64,000 nucleotides of DNA from Roseobacter sp. (GTDB lineage: Bacteria > Pseudomonadota > Alphaproteobacteria > Rhodobacterales > Rhodobacteraceae), in the NCBI GenBank assembly GCA_015665415.1, contig JADFAE010000010.1, positions 434,001 to 498,000 on the forward strand, in the 5' to 3' direction. A program made the position numbers and the translations under genes. Shown piece after piece: positions 37,389 through 46,317 of this stretch; the stretch's first letter is position 1, and the number at the start of each line of letters is the position of its first letter. The notes under the pieces were generated by a model. The model did not search any database and was not told the origin of the DNA. It was given only the letters and a program-made list of their open reading frames with translations.

Positions 37389-38066
37389 CTATTCAGCAGC
37401 TGCGCGCAGCGAGGCATAGCCCTGCTGTGCATTGGAAATATAGTTCCTTCGATTGACGTCGGCGCGCTCGGTGTCGAGGCTTGCCACCGGTCCAAAACCC
37501 GGGTCCCCGAGACCGATCTGCATCTTGTAGGCCGCAGCCTGATAGGCCTTGGCAAATTCCTCTGGCGTTGCGGTTTGGTGCAGCTCAGCCAGGGCCAGTA
37601 CCTGATCATAGATCAACAGGCTGGTCTTGATATCACGCTGTGCCGCCCCTGGTGTGGCATTGTAATAGTAATCCGTATCTATTTGATTGAAGGTAATATA
37701 ATCCTTGAACGGGGTCACCGGAATGGACTGCGGATATTTAATGGAAGAATACCAGAATAAATCAAGGCCACTGGGAATTCCGTCTGAAAAGGCATCAATA
37801 TATTGATCCCAAGTGCCATTGAAATTTGAACAGAAAAGCATGTAGTCGTTTTTCAGCTCTTCCTTGCCCTGCCCCAGGTCAGGCCAGCTTTCGGGCTTTA
37901 TGATCACCCAGCGAGCAAAATGGATCAGCGACAACCCCAATAGCCCCATGAGATTGCTCGGCAGCCCCCTGGATGCCATAAACAACAGCCGATTGATCCA
38001 GGTAATCTTGGGATTGCTGGGTGTCACCACGTTCATTGCATAGGCCTTACCGGCAACGTTTGACAT
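37389..38066 (-). CDS. Unknown protein with HFARW / LFCSNFNG motifs, first gene of DyP/P450 operon
   Basis: 225 residues from the ATG at 38064-38066. An earlier start at 38090 is possible. A hydrophobic stretch (about 36-49) leads into HFARWVII at 49-56. MLFCSNFNGTWDQYIDAF lies at 76-93, then SSIKYPQSIPVTPF and PGAAQRDIKTS. The pattern of strand-HFAR-strand-SNF(D/N)G looks like an alpha/beta-barrel domain related to the following 340-residue protein, but without its membrane anchor. It is the first gene of the operon. The AT-rich 250 bases upstream contain the promoter. Function unknown. Confidence 0.65.
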   Translation of the reverse strand: MSNVAGKAYAMNVVTPSNPKITWINRLLFMASRGLPSNLMGLLGLSLIHFARWVIIKPESWPDLGQGKEELKNDYMLFCSNFNGTWDQYIDAFSDGIPSGLDLFWYSSIKYPQSIPVTPFKDYITFNQIDTDYYYNATPGAAQRDIKTSLLIYDQVLALAELHQTATPEEFAKAYQAAAYKMQIGLGDPGFGPVASLDTERADVNRRNYISNAQQGYASLRAAAE

Positions 38067-38320
38067 GGCACAGTTCCTCACAATTTGCACTCATAACATC
38101 AACAATTACACCCTGAACGTGTGCTAGAAATTAATCAACATTTTTAACGTGATAATTCAAAATTTCACCCTTCCAATAAACATCCATCAAATATAGATAC
38201 ATCGAAAGGCTGGAAGTAACTGCTAGACCGAGCCTTTGTGTTGGGGAATTGGCCTGCCAGAATTTCCGCTGGAGCTCACTGCTTCGCGGGCTGACAGCTG
38301 TCAAATGAGCAAGATCTCTG

Positions 38321-39223
38321 TCAGCTAGAAACGCCGTCAAGTACCAGTGCGCCTTGGGCAAGCAACCAGTCGCGAACTACGGCAACCAACGCCGGTTGGC
38401 GCGGCACGCGCGGCGCAACAACAAAGTATCCCTCTCCTGTTGCCAAAGAGAGTGCCAGAGGTTGGCACAGGCGCCCCTGCTGCAGGTCTTCTGCTATCAG
38501 CGCCCGCGGACACAGGGCAACGCCCTGCCCGGCAATGGCTGCCTCAACCGCCAGGGATGTCTGGCTGAAATTCATCACCCTTGCCTTGGCCGCAGCGGCC
38601 TCATCCCCAAGTGCTACTTCCAGAAACACCGGCCAACGACCATGGCTGTCTTCGAGCAGTACCTGCCCAAGCAGATCCCGCGGTGCGCGAATGGCATGGT
38701 CTCCTTGGGTCAGGTCCGGGTGACAGACCGGCACCACTTCGGCGTCAAACAGCGGATCAGCCACCAGCCCTGCTCCAAAGGTGGATGGGCCCAGACGGAT
38801 GGCGACATCCACCCCGTCACTCTGAAAATTCGACAGGGTATTGGAGGCATCAAGACGCAGCCGGATATCCGGGTATTGCAAGGAAAACTGGCCCAGGCGC
38901 GGCACCAACCAGCGTGTAGCAAAAGAAGGGGTTGTGCTAATGGTCACAACCCTGTCACCAGGGCTGAGGTTCTCTGTCGCCTCAACAATCATATCAAAGG
39001 CCCGGCGCAGCGGTTGCAGATAGCGGCGGCCTTCATTTGTCAAGGCCAGCCCCCGCGCCTGCCTCTCGAACAGTTTGAAACCCAAGTGACTTTCCAGGCT
39101 TCGCACCTGCTGAGCCACCGCTCCCTGGGTCACGCCCAACTCCTCTGCAGCCAAGCGAAAGTTAAGGTGACGCCCTGAAACCTCAAAGGCTCTGAGTGCA
39201 TTCAAAGGCGGTAGCGCACGCAT
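38321..39223 (-). CDS. LysR-type regulator, GcvA-like
   Basis: 300 residues. GcvA-type N-terminus (LPPLNALRAFEVSGRHLNFRLAAEELGVT, then QGAVAQQVRSLESHLG) and effector domain with ISTTPSFATRWLVPRL and DVAIRLG, all hallmarks of the GcvA subfamily. It is divergent from the SDR gene at 39344 and is its likely regulator. It also lies upstream of the DyP/P450 operon on the same strand, 254 bases from the first gene, so it could control that too. Confidence 0.92.
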   Translation of the reverse strand: MRALPPLNALRAFEVSGRHLNFRLAAEELGVTQGAVAQQVRSLESHLGFKLFERQARGLALTNEGRRYLQPLRRAFDMIVEATENLSPGDRVVTISTTPSFATRWLVPRLGQFSLQYPDIRLRLDASNTLSNFQSDGVDVAIRLGPSTFGAGLVADPLFDAEVVPVCHPDLTQGDHAIRAPRDLLGQVLLEDSHGRWPVFLEVALGDEAAAAKARVMNFSQTSLAVEAAIAGQGVALCPRALIAEDLQQGRLCQPLALSLATGEGYFVVAPRVPRQPALVAVVRDWLLAQGALVLDGVSS

Positions 39224-39343
39224 ATCTCACCTGTTCAGACTATAGTTTTTCTACAGCCGTATGACAGAATTGATGTTTGGTCAAACTCCAGATCCTCGCC
39301 CATATTGGATCCATCAGAGTTCAGCTTTCCCAGAGGATTCGAC

Positions 39344-40051
39344 ATGACCAAAAAGAAAGTAGCCCTCATCACCGCCGGCGGCAGCGGCATGGGGGCTGAT
39401 AGCGCCCGGCGTCTGGCCGCAGATGGCTTTGAGGTGGCAATTCTGTCGTCCTCCGGCAAGGGTAAAGCCCTGGCAGAAGAGCTCGGTGGGATCGGGGTCA
39501 CCGGGTCCAACAGGTCAGAGGCCGATCTGCAAGAGCTTGTCGATACCACCCTGGCGAAATGGGGCCGCGTCGATGTTCTGGTGAATTCAGCCGGTCATGG
39601 CCCCCGCGCGCCCATCCTCGAGATTAGTGACGCCGACTGGCACGAGGGCATGGAAGTCTATTTCCTCAACACCGTGCGCGCCACCCGGCTGGTCGCCCCC
39701 CTGATGATCGAGCAGAAATCCGGCAGCATCATCAATATCTCGACTTTCGCTGCCTTTGAGCCCGATCCGGTCTTTCCGACATCTGGCGTCATGCGGGCCG
39801 GACTGGCGGCCTATACCAAGCTGTTTTCTGATAAATATGCCGCCGACAATGTCCGCATGAACAATGTGTTGCCTGGATTTATCGACAGTCTGCCAGAGAA
39901 CCCGGAGTGGAAGGCACGTATCCCAATGCAACGCTATGGCAGCTCCTACGATGAGATAGCCGCCACTGTGGCCTTTCTCGCCTCCGAGGGCGGTGCCTAT
40001 ATCACCGGACAGAACATCCGCGTCGACGGTGGCATCACCCGATCCGTCTGA
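39344..40051 (+). CDS. SDR-family protein lacking the catalytic Tyr and Lys
   Basis: 235 residues from the ATG at 39344 with GAGGA upstream. Rossmann fold with a TAGGSGMG dinucleotide motif (a variant of TGxxxGxG), the structural NSAG at 81-84, and NIS with Ser133 at the active site. The YxxxK pair reads SGVMR at 147-151, so Tyr is Ser147 and Lys is Arg151. C-terminal PGFIDS and ITGQNIRVDGG are normal. It can probably bind NAD(P)H, but the normal proton relay is missing. It may have a different reaction or a binding role. The regulator is the divergent GcvA-like gene. Confidence 0.88.
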   Translation: MTKKKVALITAGGSGMGADSARRLAADGFEVAILSSSGKGKALAEELGGIGVTGSNRSEADLQELVDTTLAKWGRVDVLVNSAGHGPRAPILEISDADWHEGMEVYFLNTVRATRLVAPLMIEQKSGSIINISTFAAFEPDPVFPTSGVMRAGLAAYTKLFSDKYAADNVRMNNVLPGFIDSLPENPEWKARIPMQRYGSSYDEIAATVAFLASEGGAYITGQNIRVDGGITRSV

Positions 40052-40067
40052 ACCGCAAAAACGAATT

Positions 40068-40085
40068 GGGGGGAGCTCTCCCCCC
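40068..40085. terminator. G-run hairpin between convergent genes
   Basis: GGGGGGA pairs with TCCCCCC around a 4-base GCTC loop, 17 bases past the SDR stop and close to the ugpQ stop. No T tract follows, so termination strength is uncertain. Confidence 0.4.
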
Positions 40086-40093
40086 CGAGCCGC

Positions 40094-41026
40094 CTAGCCC
40101 GCCCAGCCAAGCCCATGGGCCAAAAGGCGATGCTGCACCCGGCCCGGAAAATCGGTGATAATTGCATCCACACCCAGGGCAATCATCCGGTCGATCTCCG
40201 CCACCTCGTTCACGGTCCAGACCGCCACCCGCAACCCCAATGTCTGGGCGCGCGCCACCGCCTGGGCGGTGACATCCAGGTAATAGGGGCACCACAGCGC
40301 ACCCCCGGCCGCGCAGATCAGATCAGGTGGATTGTCCACCGTCAGCTCCGGGCTGGCATTGGTGGCGCTGTCCTCGCCGATATCATCCGCATTTTCAGGT
40401 AGTTGGGTAAGGTAGGAGGTCGGCATTTCCGGAGCCTGGGCAGAACATTCTGCCAGTAGGTTCCAATCAAAACTATGCATCAAAGTGCGCTCCGTCAGCC
40501 CCATTTTGCGCAGCTCCGCCACCACCGCCGCAACAATGCCTGCCCGGACCTGAGCGTCCTTCATCTTGTCCGGGTCCGATTTGATCTCCAGCATCAGATG
40601 CACATCTTCATACTCTGGCTGCGCAACCAGGCGACACAGGTCCCGCAGCCGCGGGATACCTACCCCTGACAGAAACGCCTGATCGGGAAAGCGCTGCCCA
40701 TAGGCGCTGCTGCCATCCAGCCCCCCGACATCCAGCTGGGACAGATCGGCCCAATCCAGATCCGAGACCTTGGGCTCTGCGCCGCGCAGCCATGCGCCTT
40801 CGCGGTCGCGTACGATAGAGCCCGTCAGACGGTGGTTATGGGTGATCACGGGCACGTTGTCGCGGGTCATCACCACATCGAATTCCAGCAAGCGCACGCC
40901 ACAGGCCAAGGTAAAGCCAAAACCCTCCAGGGTGTTTTCCGGCATGAGCCCGCGAGCCCCCCGGTGACCGACAACACGGATAAGCCCCTCCTGGCCCGCA
41001 AAGGCCTCCACTTGTGGGTGCTGCAT
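40094..41026 (-). CDS. ugpQ: Glycerophosphodiester phosphodiesterase
   Basis: 310 residues. GDPD motifs: VVGHRGARGLMPENT near residue 20 (catalytic His and metal-binding Glu), EFDVVMTRDNVPVITHNHRL (Glu, Asp and second catalytic His), LMLEIKSD and VWTVNE near the end. It cleaves glycerophosphodiesters such as glycerophosphocholine to glycerol-3-phosphate and an alcohol. It is cytoplasmic, with no signal peptide, as UgpQ is in enteric bacteria. Last gene of the ugp operon, overlapping ugpC by one base. Confidence 0.92.
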   Translation of the reverse strand: MQHPQVEAFAGQEGLIRVVGHRGARGLMPENTLEGFGFTLACGVRLLEFDVVMTRDNVPVITHNHRLTGSIVRDREGAWLRGAEPKVSDLDWADLSQLDVGGLDGSSAYGQRFPDQAFLSGVGIPRLRDLCRLVAQPEYEDVHLMLEIKSDPDKMKDAQVRAGIVAAVVAELRKMGLTERTLMHSFDWNLLAECSAQAPEMPTSYLTQLPENADDIGEDSATNASPELTVDNPPDLICAAGGALWCPYYLDVTAQAVARAQTLGLRVAVWTVNEVAEIDRMIALGVDAIITDFPGRVQHRLLAHGLGWAG

Positions 41027-42081
41027 CAGGCGTCCAATCGCTTTTGGGTTTTGGGGTCAAACAGATGCAGCTGCTCTGGCGCAACAGAGAAACGGTACTG
41101 CGCCCCCCTGGCCGCGCTCACATGGCCGGCAACCGAGGCCACCATGGCATGATCGGTGCCGCCCAGTGTGCCATGCAGCAGGGAATTGGCCCCGAGCTGT
41201 TCGACCATATCGACGACAATGGTGATTTCCCCGGCCTCGTCTGGCAGCAGGTGCTCCGGACGAATGCCCAGCAGAACCGAGTCCAGTTGGACCTGTGGTG
41301 CCGCAATCGTTCCACCGGTTGGCAGCGTCACCCCATCCGGGCCGGTTGTGGCCGGGAGAAAGTTCATCGCTGGGCTGCCTATGAAACCGGCAACAAAGAC
41401 CGAGGCGGGCCGGTCATAAAGCTCGATCGGGGTGCCAAATTGTTCGACATAACCGCCATTCAGAACCATCAGACGATCCCCCAGGGTCATGGCTTCGACC
41501 TGATCATGGGTCACATAGATCGAGGTCACCCCAAGGCGCTGTTGCAGTTTGCGGATTTCGAGGCGCATCTGCACCCGCAGTTTGGCATCAAGATTCGACA
41601 AGGGCTCGTCGAACAGAAAGACCTGTGGATCGCGCACGATGGCCCGGCCCATGGCGACTCGCTGGCGCTGGCCACCGGACAGCTGCCGCGGTTTGCGGTC
41701 CAGATACGGGCCGATCTCCAGGATATCGGCTGCCTCTTCCACTCGCCGGTTGATCTCTGCCTTGGCAAGTTTGCGGATCTTGAGCCCATAGGCCATGTTT
41801 TCGCGCACGCTCATATGCGGATAAAGAGCGTAGTTCTGGAATACCATGGCGATGTCACGCGCCGAGGGTTCCAGTTCGTTGACCCGGCGATCGCCGATGC
41901 GGATCTCGCCGGAGGTCACGCTCTCGAGCCCGGCAACCATGCGCAACAAAGTCGACTTGCCGCAGCCGGAGGGACCAACGATGACGATGAATTCGCCATC
42001 TTTGATCGCGCCCTCGACATGGTGCAGAACTTCGGTGGGACCGTAGGATTTGGTCAGATCGGTTAGGTGTATTTCGGCCAT
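41026..42081 (-). CDS. ugpC: Glycerol-3-phosphate ABC transporter ATPase
   Basis: 351 residues of the MalK/UgpC family. Walker [10 protein letters not shown], signature [15 protein letters not shown], Walker [17 protein letters not shown], and a C-terminal TOBE domain containing LGIRPEHL. It energises uptake of sn-glycerol-3-phosphate or glycerophosphodiesters. Position between ugpE and ugpQ supports the name. Some rhodobacterial UgpC-like ATPases serve several transporters, so wider use is possible. Confidence 0.92.
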   Translation of the reverse strand: MAEIHLTDLTKSYGPTEVLHHVEGAIKDGEFIVIVGPSGCGKSTLLRMVAGLESVTSGEIRIGDRRVNELEPSARDIAMVFQNYALYPHMSVRENMAYGLKIRKLAKAEINRRVEEAADILEIGPYLDRKPRQLSGGQRQRVAMGRAIVRDPQVFLFDEPLSNLDAKLRVQMRLEIRKLQQRLGVTSIYVTHDQVEAMTLGDRLMVLNGGYVEQFGTPIELYDRPASVFVAGFIGSPAMNFLPATTGPDGVTLPTGGTIAAPQVQLDSVLLGIRPEHLLPDEAGEITIVVDMVEQLGANSLLHGTLGGTDHAMVASVAGHVSAARGAQYRFSVAPEQLHLFDPKTQKRLDA

Positions 42082-42092
42082 TGAGGGGCGTC

Positions 42093-42944
42093 CTATTTAT
42101 CGGTTTCCGTCAAGCCCTGCACAAAGAGCTTTTGCATCGAGATGACGACAAAGATCGGCGGGATCATCGCCAGCAGCGCAGTCGTCATGATGATATTCCA
42201 TTGCGGGCTCTGCTCGGCGGCCTCCAGCATCTGTTTGATCGACATCACGATGGTCGTCATCGAGGTATCCGTGGTGATCAAAAGCGGCCACAGATATTGG
42301 TTCCAGCCAAAGATGAAGAGGATCACAAACAGCGCCGCGATGTTCGTCCGCGACAGCGGCAACAGGATATCCCAGAAGAACCGCATCGGTCCCGCCCCAT
42401 CAATCCGCGCGCTCTCCAGCATCTCATCCGGCACCGTCAGAAACACCTGACGGAACATAAAAGTCGCCGTAGCGGAGGCAATCAACGGGATCGACAGCCC
42501 CCAATAGCTGTTGAGCAGTCCAAGATTGGCCACCACTTCGAAAGTGGGCAGGATCCGCACCTCAACCGGCAACATCAGGGTGATGAAGATCATCCAGAAA
42601 CAGGTCATCCGGAACGGGAACCTGAAATAGACGATGGCAAAAGCCGACAACAGCGAGATTGCAATCTTGCCCAGCGAAATCATCATCGCCATGGCCAGAC
42701 TGTTGAGCAGCATCAGCCAAACCGGCGCGGTTTCAGACCCGCTAAGTCCGGCGCCAAACAGTGTCTGTTTGAGGTTCTGCCACAGGTAGCTGCCCGGCCA
42801 GAGCGGCAGCGGGGCCTGGTTCATACGCAGCTCATCATGAGTGGCGGCGACAAAGGTAATCCAGATCGGCAGCGCGATGGCGATCACCCCCAGAACCAGG
42901 ATCACATGGGTCAACACAGAGGTGAGTGGACGATTTTCAACCAT
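42093..42944 (-). CDS. ugpE: Glycerol-3-phosphate ABC transporter permease
   Basis: 283 residues. Six-helix MalG/UgpE-type permease with [22 protein letters not shown] after the first helix and the EAA loop [26 protein letters not shown]. It overlaps ugpA by one base and ends 12 bases before the ugpC start. Confidence 0.92.
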   Translation of the reverse strand: MVENRPLTSVLTHVILVLGVIAIALPIWITFVAATHDELRMNQAPLPLWPGSYLWQNLKQTLFGAGLSGSETAPVWLMLLNSLAMAMMISLGKIAISLLSAFAIVYFRFPFRMTCFWMIFITLMLPVEVRILPTFEVVANLGLLNSYWGLSIPLIASATATFMFRQVFLTVPDEMLESARIDGAGPMRFFWDILLPLSRTNIAALFVILFIFGWNQYLWPLLITTDTSMTTIVMSIKQMLEAAEQSPQWNIIMTTALLAMIPPIFVVISMQKLFVQGLTETDK

Positions 42945-43825
42945 CAGTATTCCACCTTTCTTTCAACATAGCGGAATTGGACAACGGTCATGGCAATCAC
43001 CAACACCATCAGGACCACGGACTGCGCAGCAGAGCCCCCCAGATCAAGCCCGACAAAGCCATCGTTGAATACTTTGTAGACCAGGATGGTGGTTGAGCTG
43101 CCCGGCCCCCCTTGGGTCACCGCGTGGATGATGCCGAAGGTCTCAAAAAAGGCGTAGACCATATTGATCACCAGCAGGAAGAAGGTCGTAGGCGAAACCA
43201 GCGGCAGGATGATGGTGAAAAACCGCCGGCCCGGCCCGGCACCATCGATGGCAGCGGCCTCGATGACGCTTTTGGGAATCGACTGCATGGCGGCAAGGTA
43301 GAACAGGAAATTATAGGCCACCTGCTTCCAGGCCGCGGCCAGAATAACCAGCCCCATCGCCTGATTGCCATTCAGATAATGGTTCCAGTCGATGTCAAAA
43401 AACTCGAGGAAATAGGGAAAGATCCCCAGCGTCGGGTTGAACATGAACACCCAGAGCGCCCCCGCCAGCACCGGTGCCACCGCATAGGGCCAGATCAGCA
43501 GGGTGCGGTAAACCATAGCCCCCTGCACAACCCGCTGTGCAAACCCGGCAAGGATCAGTGCGACCCCCATCGAGAGCGCCGCCACCAGCGTAGAAAAGAC
43601 CGCTGTGCGCAGGAAGGCATCAAGATAATGCTGATCTTCCCACAGCATCTGGAAATTCTCAAACCAGACAAATTCTGACCCAAGGCCAAAGGCGTCTTCG
43701 ATCAGAAAGGATTGATACATCGCCTGACTGGCGGGCCAGATAAAAAAGACCAGGGTAATGGCCAACTGCGGCGCGACCAGCAGATAGGGCAGCGGCGAGG
43801 TGGGAAAATGGACACGTTTGAGCAT
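42944..43825 (-). CDS. ugpA: Glycerol-3-phosphate ABC transporter permease
   Basis: 293 residues from the ATG at 43823-43825 with AGAGG upstream. The frame to 43873 runs into the intercistronic hairpin. MalF/UgpA-type permease: [21 protein letters not shown] at the N-terminus, [13 protein letters not shown] in the first periplasmic loop, and the EAA loop [22 protein letters not shown]. Pairs with UgpE. Confidence 0.92.
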   Translation of the reverse strand: MLKRVHFPTSPLPYLLVAPQLAITLVFFIWPASQAMYQSFLIEDAFGLGSEFVWFENFQMLWEDQHYLDAFLRTAVFSTLVAALSMGVALILAGFAQRVVQGAMVYRTLLIWPYAVAPVLAGALWVFMFNPTLGIFPYFLEFFDIDWNHYLNGNQAMGLVILAAAWKQVAYNFLFYLAAMQSIPKSVIEAAAIDGAGPGRRFFTIILPLVSPTTFFLLVINMVYAFFETFGIIHAVTQGGPGSSTTILVYKVFNDGFVGLDLGGSAAQSVVLMVLVIAMTVVQFRYVERKVEY

Positions 43826-43845
43826 GGAGAGCCTCTGTAGAACGT

Positions 43846-43877
43846 GACCATGCCGCCCCAAACTGGGCGGCATGGTC
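43846..43877 (-). terminator. 13-bp perfect hairpin between ugpB and ugpA
   Basis: GACCATGCCGCCC and GGGCGGCATGGTC flank a 6-base loop with no mismatch. It is just past the ugpB stop, with no T run on the minus strand after it. It is more likely to be an mRNA-stabilising or partial-termination element favouring UgpB over the permeases than a full terminator. Confidence 0.75.
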
Positions 43878-43894
43878 TTTTGTGTGGTCAGATC

Positions 43895-45196
43895 TTACTT
43901 GGCGGAACGCTCGAACTTGCGCAGCAGGGTATTGCCACGCTCAACCGCTGCACTCAGGGCTTCATCGGCGGATTTGTCACCGGCCCAAAGCGCTTCCATC
44001 TCTTCGTTGATCACGTCACGCACCTGAACAAAATTGCCAAAGCGCAGGCCACGGCTGTTCGGAGTTGGCGTGTTCAGGCTCAGCTGTTTGATCGCTGTAT
44101 CGGTGCCGGGGTTGCTGTCATAAAACCCCTGTTCCTTGGACAGCTCATAGGCCGCTGTGGTGATCGGAACATAGCCGGTCTCCTGGTGCCACCAAGCCTG
44201 GACTTCGGGCGAAGACAGATAAGTCAGGAACTGCGCGGTGCCCTTGTACTCTTCGTCCTCATGTCCCCCCAGTACCCAAAGCGTGGCACCGCCAATGATC
44301 GAGTTTTGCGGCGCATCCGCGACCGAGGTGTCCAAAGGCAGCATGGCTTGACCAAACTCAAACCCGGCCTGGGACTTGATCGAGCCATAATAAGCAGAGG
44401 AGTTCATCCACATGCCGCATTCACCATTGGTGAACATCGGCAGGCTGTCGCCGCGACGACCGCCATATTTGAACAGATTGCCTTCGGACATCGAGGCGAT
44501 GTCATCCAGACGGGCGGCAACTGCATCATTGTTAAAGGTGAATTCGGTGTCAAAACCCGCAAACCCGTTCTCTTTGCTGCCCAGTTCGAGGTTGTGCCAA
44601 GCCGAGTAGTTTTCAAGCATGACCCAAGACTGCCAACCAAAGGACACGCCGCAATCCATCCCGTTGTCGACCAGTTTCTGAGCAGTCTCTTTCACGTCAT
44701 CCCAGGTTTCAGGAACTTTTGCACCGGCCGCCTCGATGGCATCCCGGTTGTACCACATGACCGGGGTGGAGCTGTTGAAGGGCATCGACAGCAACTCGCC
44801 TTCCGGGGTCTGGTAGTAAGAGACAACCGCAGGCAGGAAGGCATCACCGTCAAAGGGTTCACCAGCATCCTTCATCAGTTGCTCAACCGGATAGATCGCG
44901 CCTTCGGCCGCCATCATGGTTGCGGTGCCGACTTCAAAGACCTGAACGATCTGCGGGTGTTCCTTGGCCCGGAAGGCCGCAATCGCGGCTGTCATGGTTT
45001 CGGTATAATTGCCCTTGTAGACTGGAACCACCTTGTAGGCGTCCTGCGAGGCATTGAAGTCTTCGGCAATCTTGTTGACGCGTTCACCATTGGCCCCGCC
45101 CATCGCATGCCACCACTGGACCTCAGTTTCAGCAAAGGCCGTGGTCGCGGTCGCAGCCAGAATGGCGGTGCTGCAGAAGAGTGTTTTTACAGACAT
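43895..45196 (-). CDS. ugpB: Glycerol-3-phosphate ABC transporter binding protein
   Basis: 433 residues from the ATG at 45194-45196 with GGGGAGA upstream. Signal peptide MSVKTLFCSTAILAATATTAFA. The mature N-terminus VQWWHAMGGANGERVNKIAEDFNA, then VVPVYKGNYTETM, IVQVFEVGTATMM and PFNSSTPVMWYNRDA closely follow E. coli UgpB as I remember it, so the identification is firm. It binds sn-glycerol-3-phosphate and glycerophosphodiesters in the periplasm. First gene of a ugpB-A-E-C-Q operon, divergent from a LysR gene. Confidence 0.94.
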   Translation of the reverse strand: MSVKTLFCSTAILAATATTAFAETEVQWWHAMGGANGERVNKIAEDFNASQDAYKVVPVYKGNYTETMTAAIAAFRAKEHPQIVQVFEVGTATMMAAEGAIYPVEQLMKDAGEPFDGDAFLPAVVSYYQTPEGELLSMPFNSSTPVMWYNRDAIEAAGAKVPETWDDVKETAQKLVDNGMDCGVSFGWQSWVMLENYSAWHNLELGSKENGFAGFDTEFTFNNDAVAARLDDIASMSEGNLFKYGGRRGDSLPMFTNGECGMWMNSSAYYGSIKSQAGFEFGQAMLPLDTSVADAPQNSIIGGATLWVLGGHEDEEYKGTAQFLTYLSSPEVQAWWHQETGYVPITTAAYELSKEQGFYDSNPGTDTAIKQLSLNTPTPNSRGLRFGNFVQVRDVINEEMEALWAGDKSADEALSAAVERGNTLLRKFERSAK

Positions 45197-45276
45197 TTTT
45201 GTCTCCCCGTTCGTTTGATGCGCAAAGATTGGGCAGGGAAAAAACATAATGCAAGTTAAAGTTTTTTGACAGTTGA

Positions 45277-45293
45277 CATAATACAATGTTATG
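45277..45293. promoter_or_regulatory. Inverted repeat in the ugpB/LysR divergent promoter
   Basis: CATAA and TTATG arms 7 bases apart, in an AT-rich stretch between ugpB and its divergent LysR gene. A second CATAAT lies near 45245. A plausible LysR operator. No 11-bp spaced PhoB repeats were seen. Confidence 0.4.
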
Positions 45294-45331
45294 AAATGAT
45301 CTGATAAACCACAGATCTGGATGCTAAGCCA

Positions 45332-46249
45332 TTGAAATTCAAACTCAGACAGCTTGAGGCCTTTCAGGCCATTGCCCAGACTGGATCGGTCACCCGCGCC
45401 GCGAAAACATTGGGAATTTCTCAACCCGCAACCAGCCGCCTGCTGTCGGACTTCTCAAACTCGGTCGCAATCGAGCTGTTTCAACGCAAAGATGGCAGGC
45501 TGATTCCCACCAGCGAGGCACGTTACCTGCTGTCCGAAGTCGGCCGCGTCTTTGACAGTCTGCGCCACCTTGAAGAGCTGAACCGCGATTTGACGGATCG
45601 CACAGCGGGACATCTGCGCATTGCCTGCCTGCCGGGCTTTGCCAGCTCGCACCTGCCCCAGCTGCTGGCGCAGTTCCTGCAACAAAGACCCGGCGTGAAC
45701 CTGACACTGGAACCCGACCGCCCCGAACGCATTCTGGAATGGATCATTGGCGAGCAATATGATTGCGGGATCTCAGAGCGGTTTTCCGGTCATCCGGCTG
45801 TCGAACACCTCGACATCGCCATCAAAACGGTCTGCATCTTTCCCAAAGGTCACCGCCTGTCCGCGCTAGAGCGTATCTCGCCGCTCGACCTGGTGGACGA
45901 GAAAATCATCCATGCCCGCAAGGACAGCCCGTTTTTCACCAGCCTGGCCCGGTGTTTTTCGGACCATGGCGTCTTGATGAACTCCTGGGTGGAGGTCCGG
46001 CAGTTTTCCACCGCCTGTATCATGGTTGCTCAGGGTCAGGGCGTTTCGGTAGTCAGTATGTTGGATGCAGAGCAGTTCAAGTCAGCGGATATGGAAACGC
46101 GCCCCTTTGATCCGGAACTGGTGCACTGGCTGTCGATCCTGCGCCCGGCCTCTGGCAGCCGCTCCCTGCTATCGCTGGATTTTGTCGACACTTTTGTCGA
46201 GAGCCTGCGCCCCTATACAGCCAATGTCCCGCCCAGGCAGGCCGATTAG
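45332..46249 (+). CDS. LysR-type transcriptional regulator next to ugp
   Basis: 305 residues starting at TTG (45332), because no in-frame ATG gives the full N-terminus MKFKLRQLEAFQAIAQTGSVTRAAKTLGIS. HTH at about 3-60, effector domain with LRIACLPGFASSHLPQLLAQF. Divergent from ugpB, which it probably controls. In many bacteria ugp is under PhoB, so a dedicated LysR suggests response to a carbon or choline-type signal instead. The rare TTG start may keep its level low. Confidence 0.9.
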   Translation: MKFKLRQLEAFQAIAQTGSVTRAAKTLGISQPATSRLLSDFSNSVAIELFQRKDGRLIPTSEARYLLSEVGRVFDSLRHLEELNRDLTDRTAGHLRIACLPGFASSHLPQLLAQFLQQRPGVNLTLEPDRPERILEWIIGEQYDCGISERFSGHPAVEHLDIAIKTVCIFPKGHRLSALERISPLDLVDEKIIHARKDSPFFTSLARCFSDHGVLMNSWVEVRQFSTACIMVAQGQGVSVVSMLDAEQFKSADMETRPFDPELVHWLSILRPASGSRSLLSLDFVDTFVESLRPYTANVPPRQAD

Positions 46250-46317
46250 CCCGTGCCAAAGCCCGAGAGGGTTTGAACAGGGACTAGAAGGCCGCGCCTG
46301 TCACCGGGCTTGCCTGC

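Noticed and set aside
38131-38361. Short minus-strand frame overlapping the end of the LysR gene
   Set aside because: No ribosome site, AT-rich, no family resemblance, and it overlaps a real gene.
45197-45331. PhoB box upstream of ugpB
   Set aside because: TGTCAA repeats exist on the minus strand but are 7 bases apart, not the 11 expected for a Pho box.
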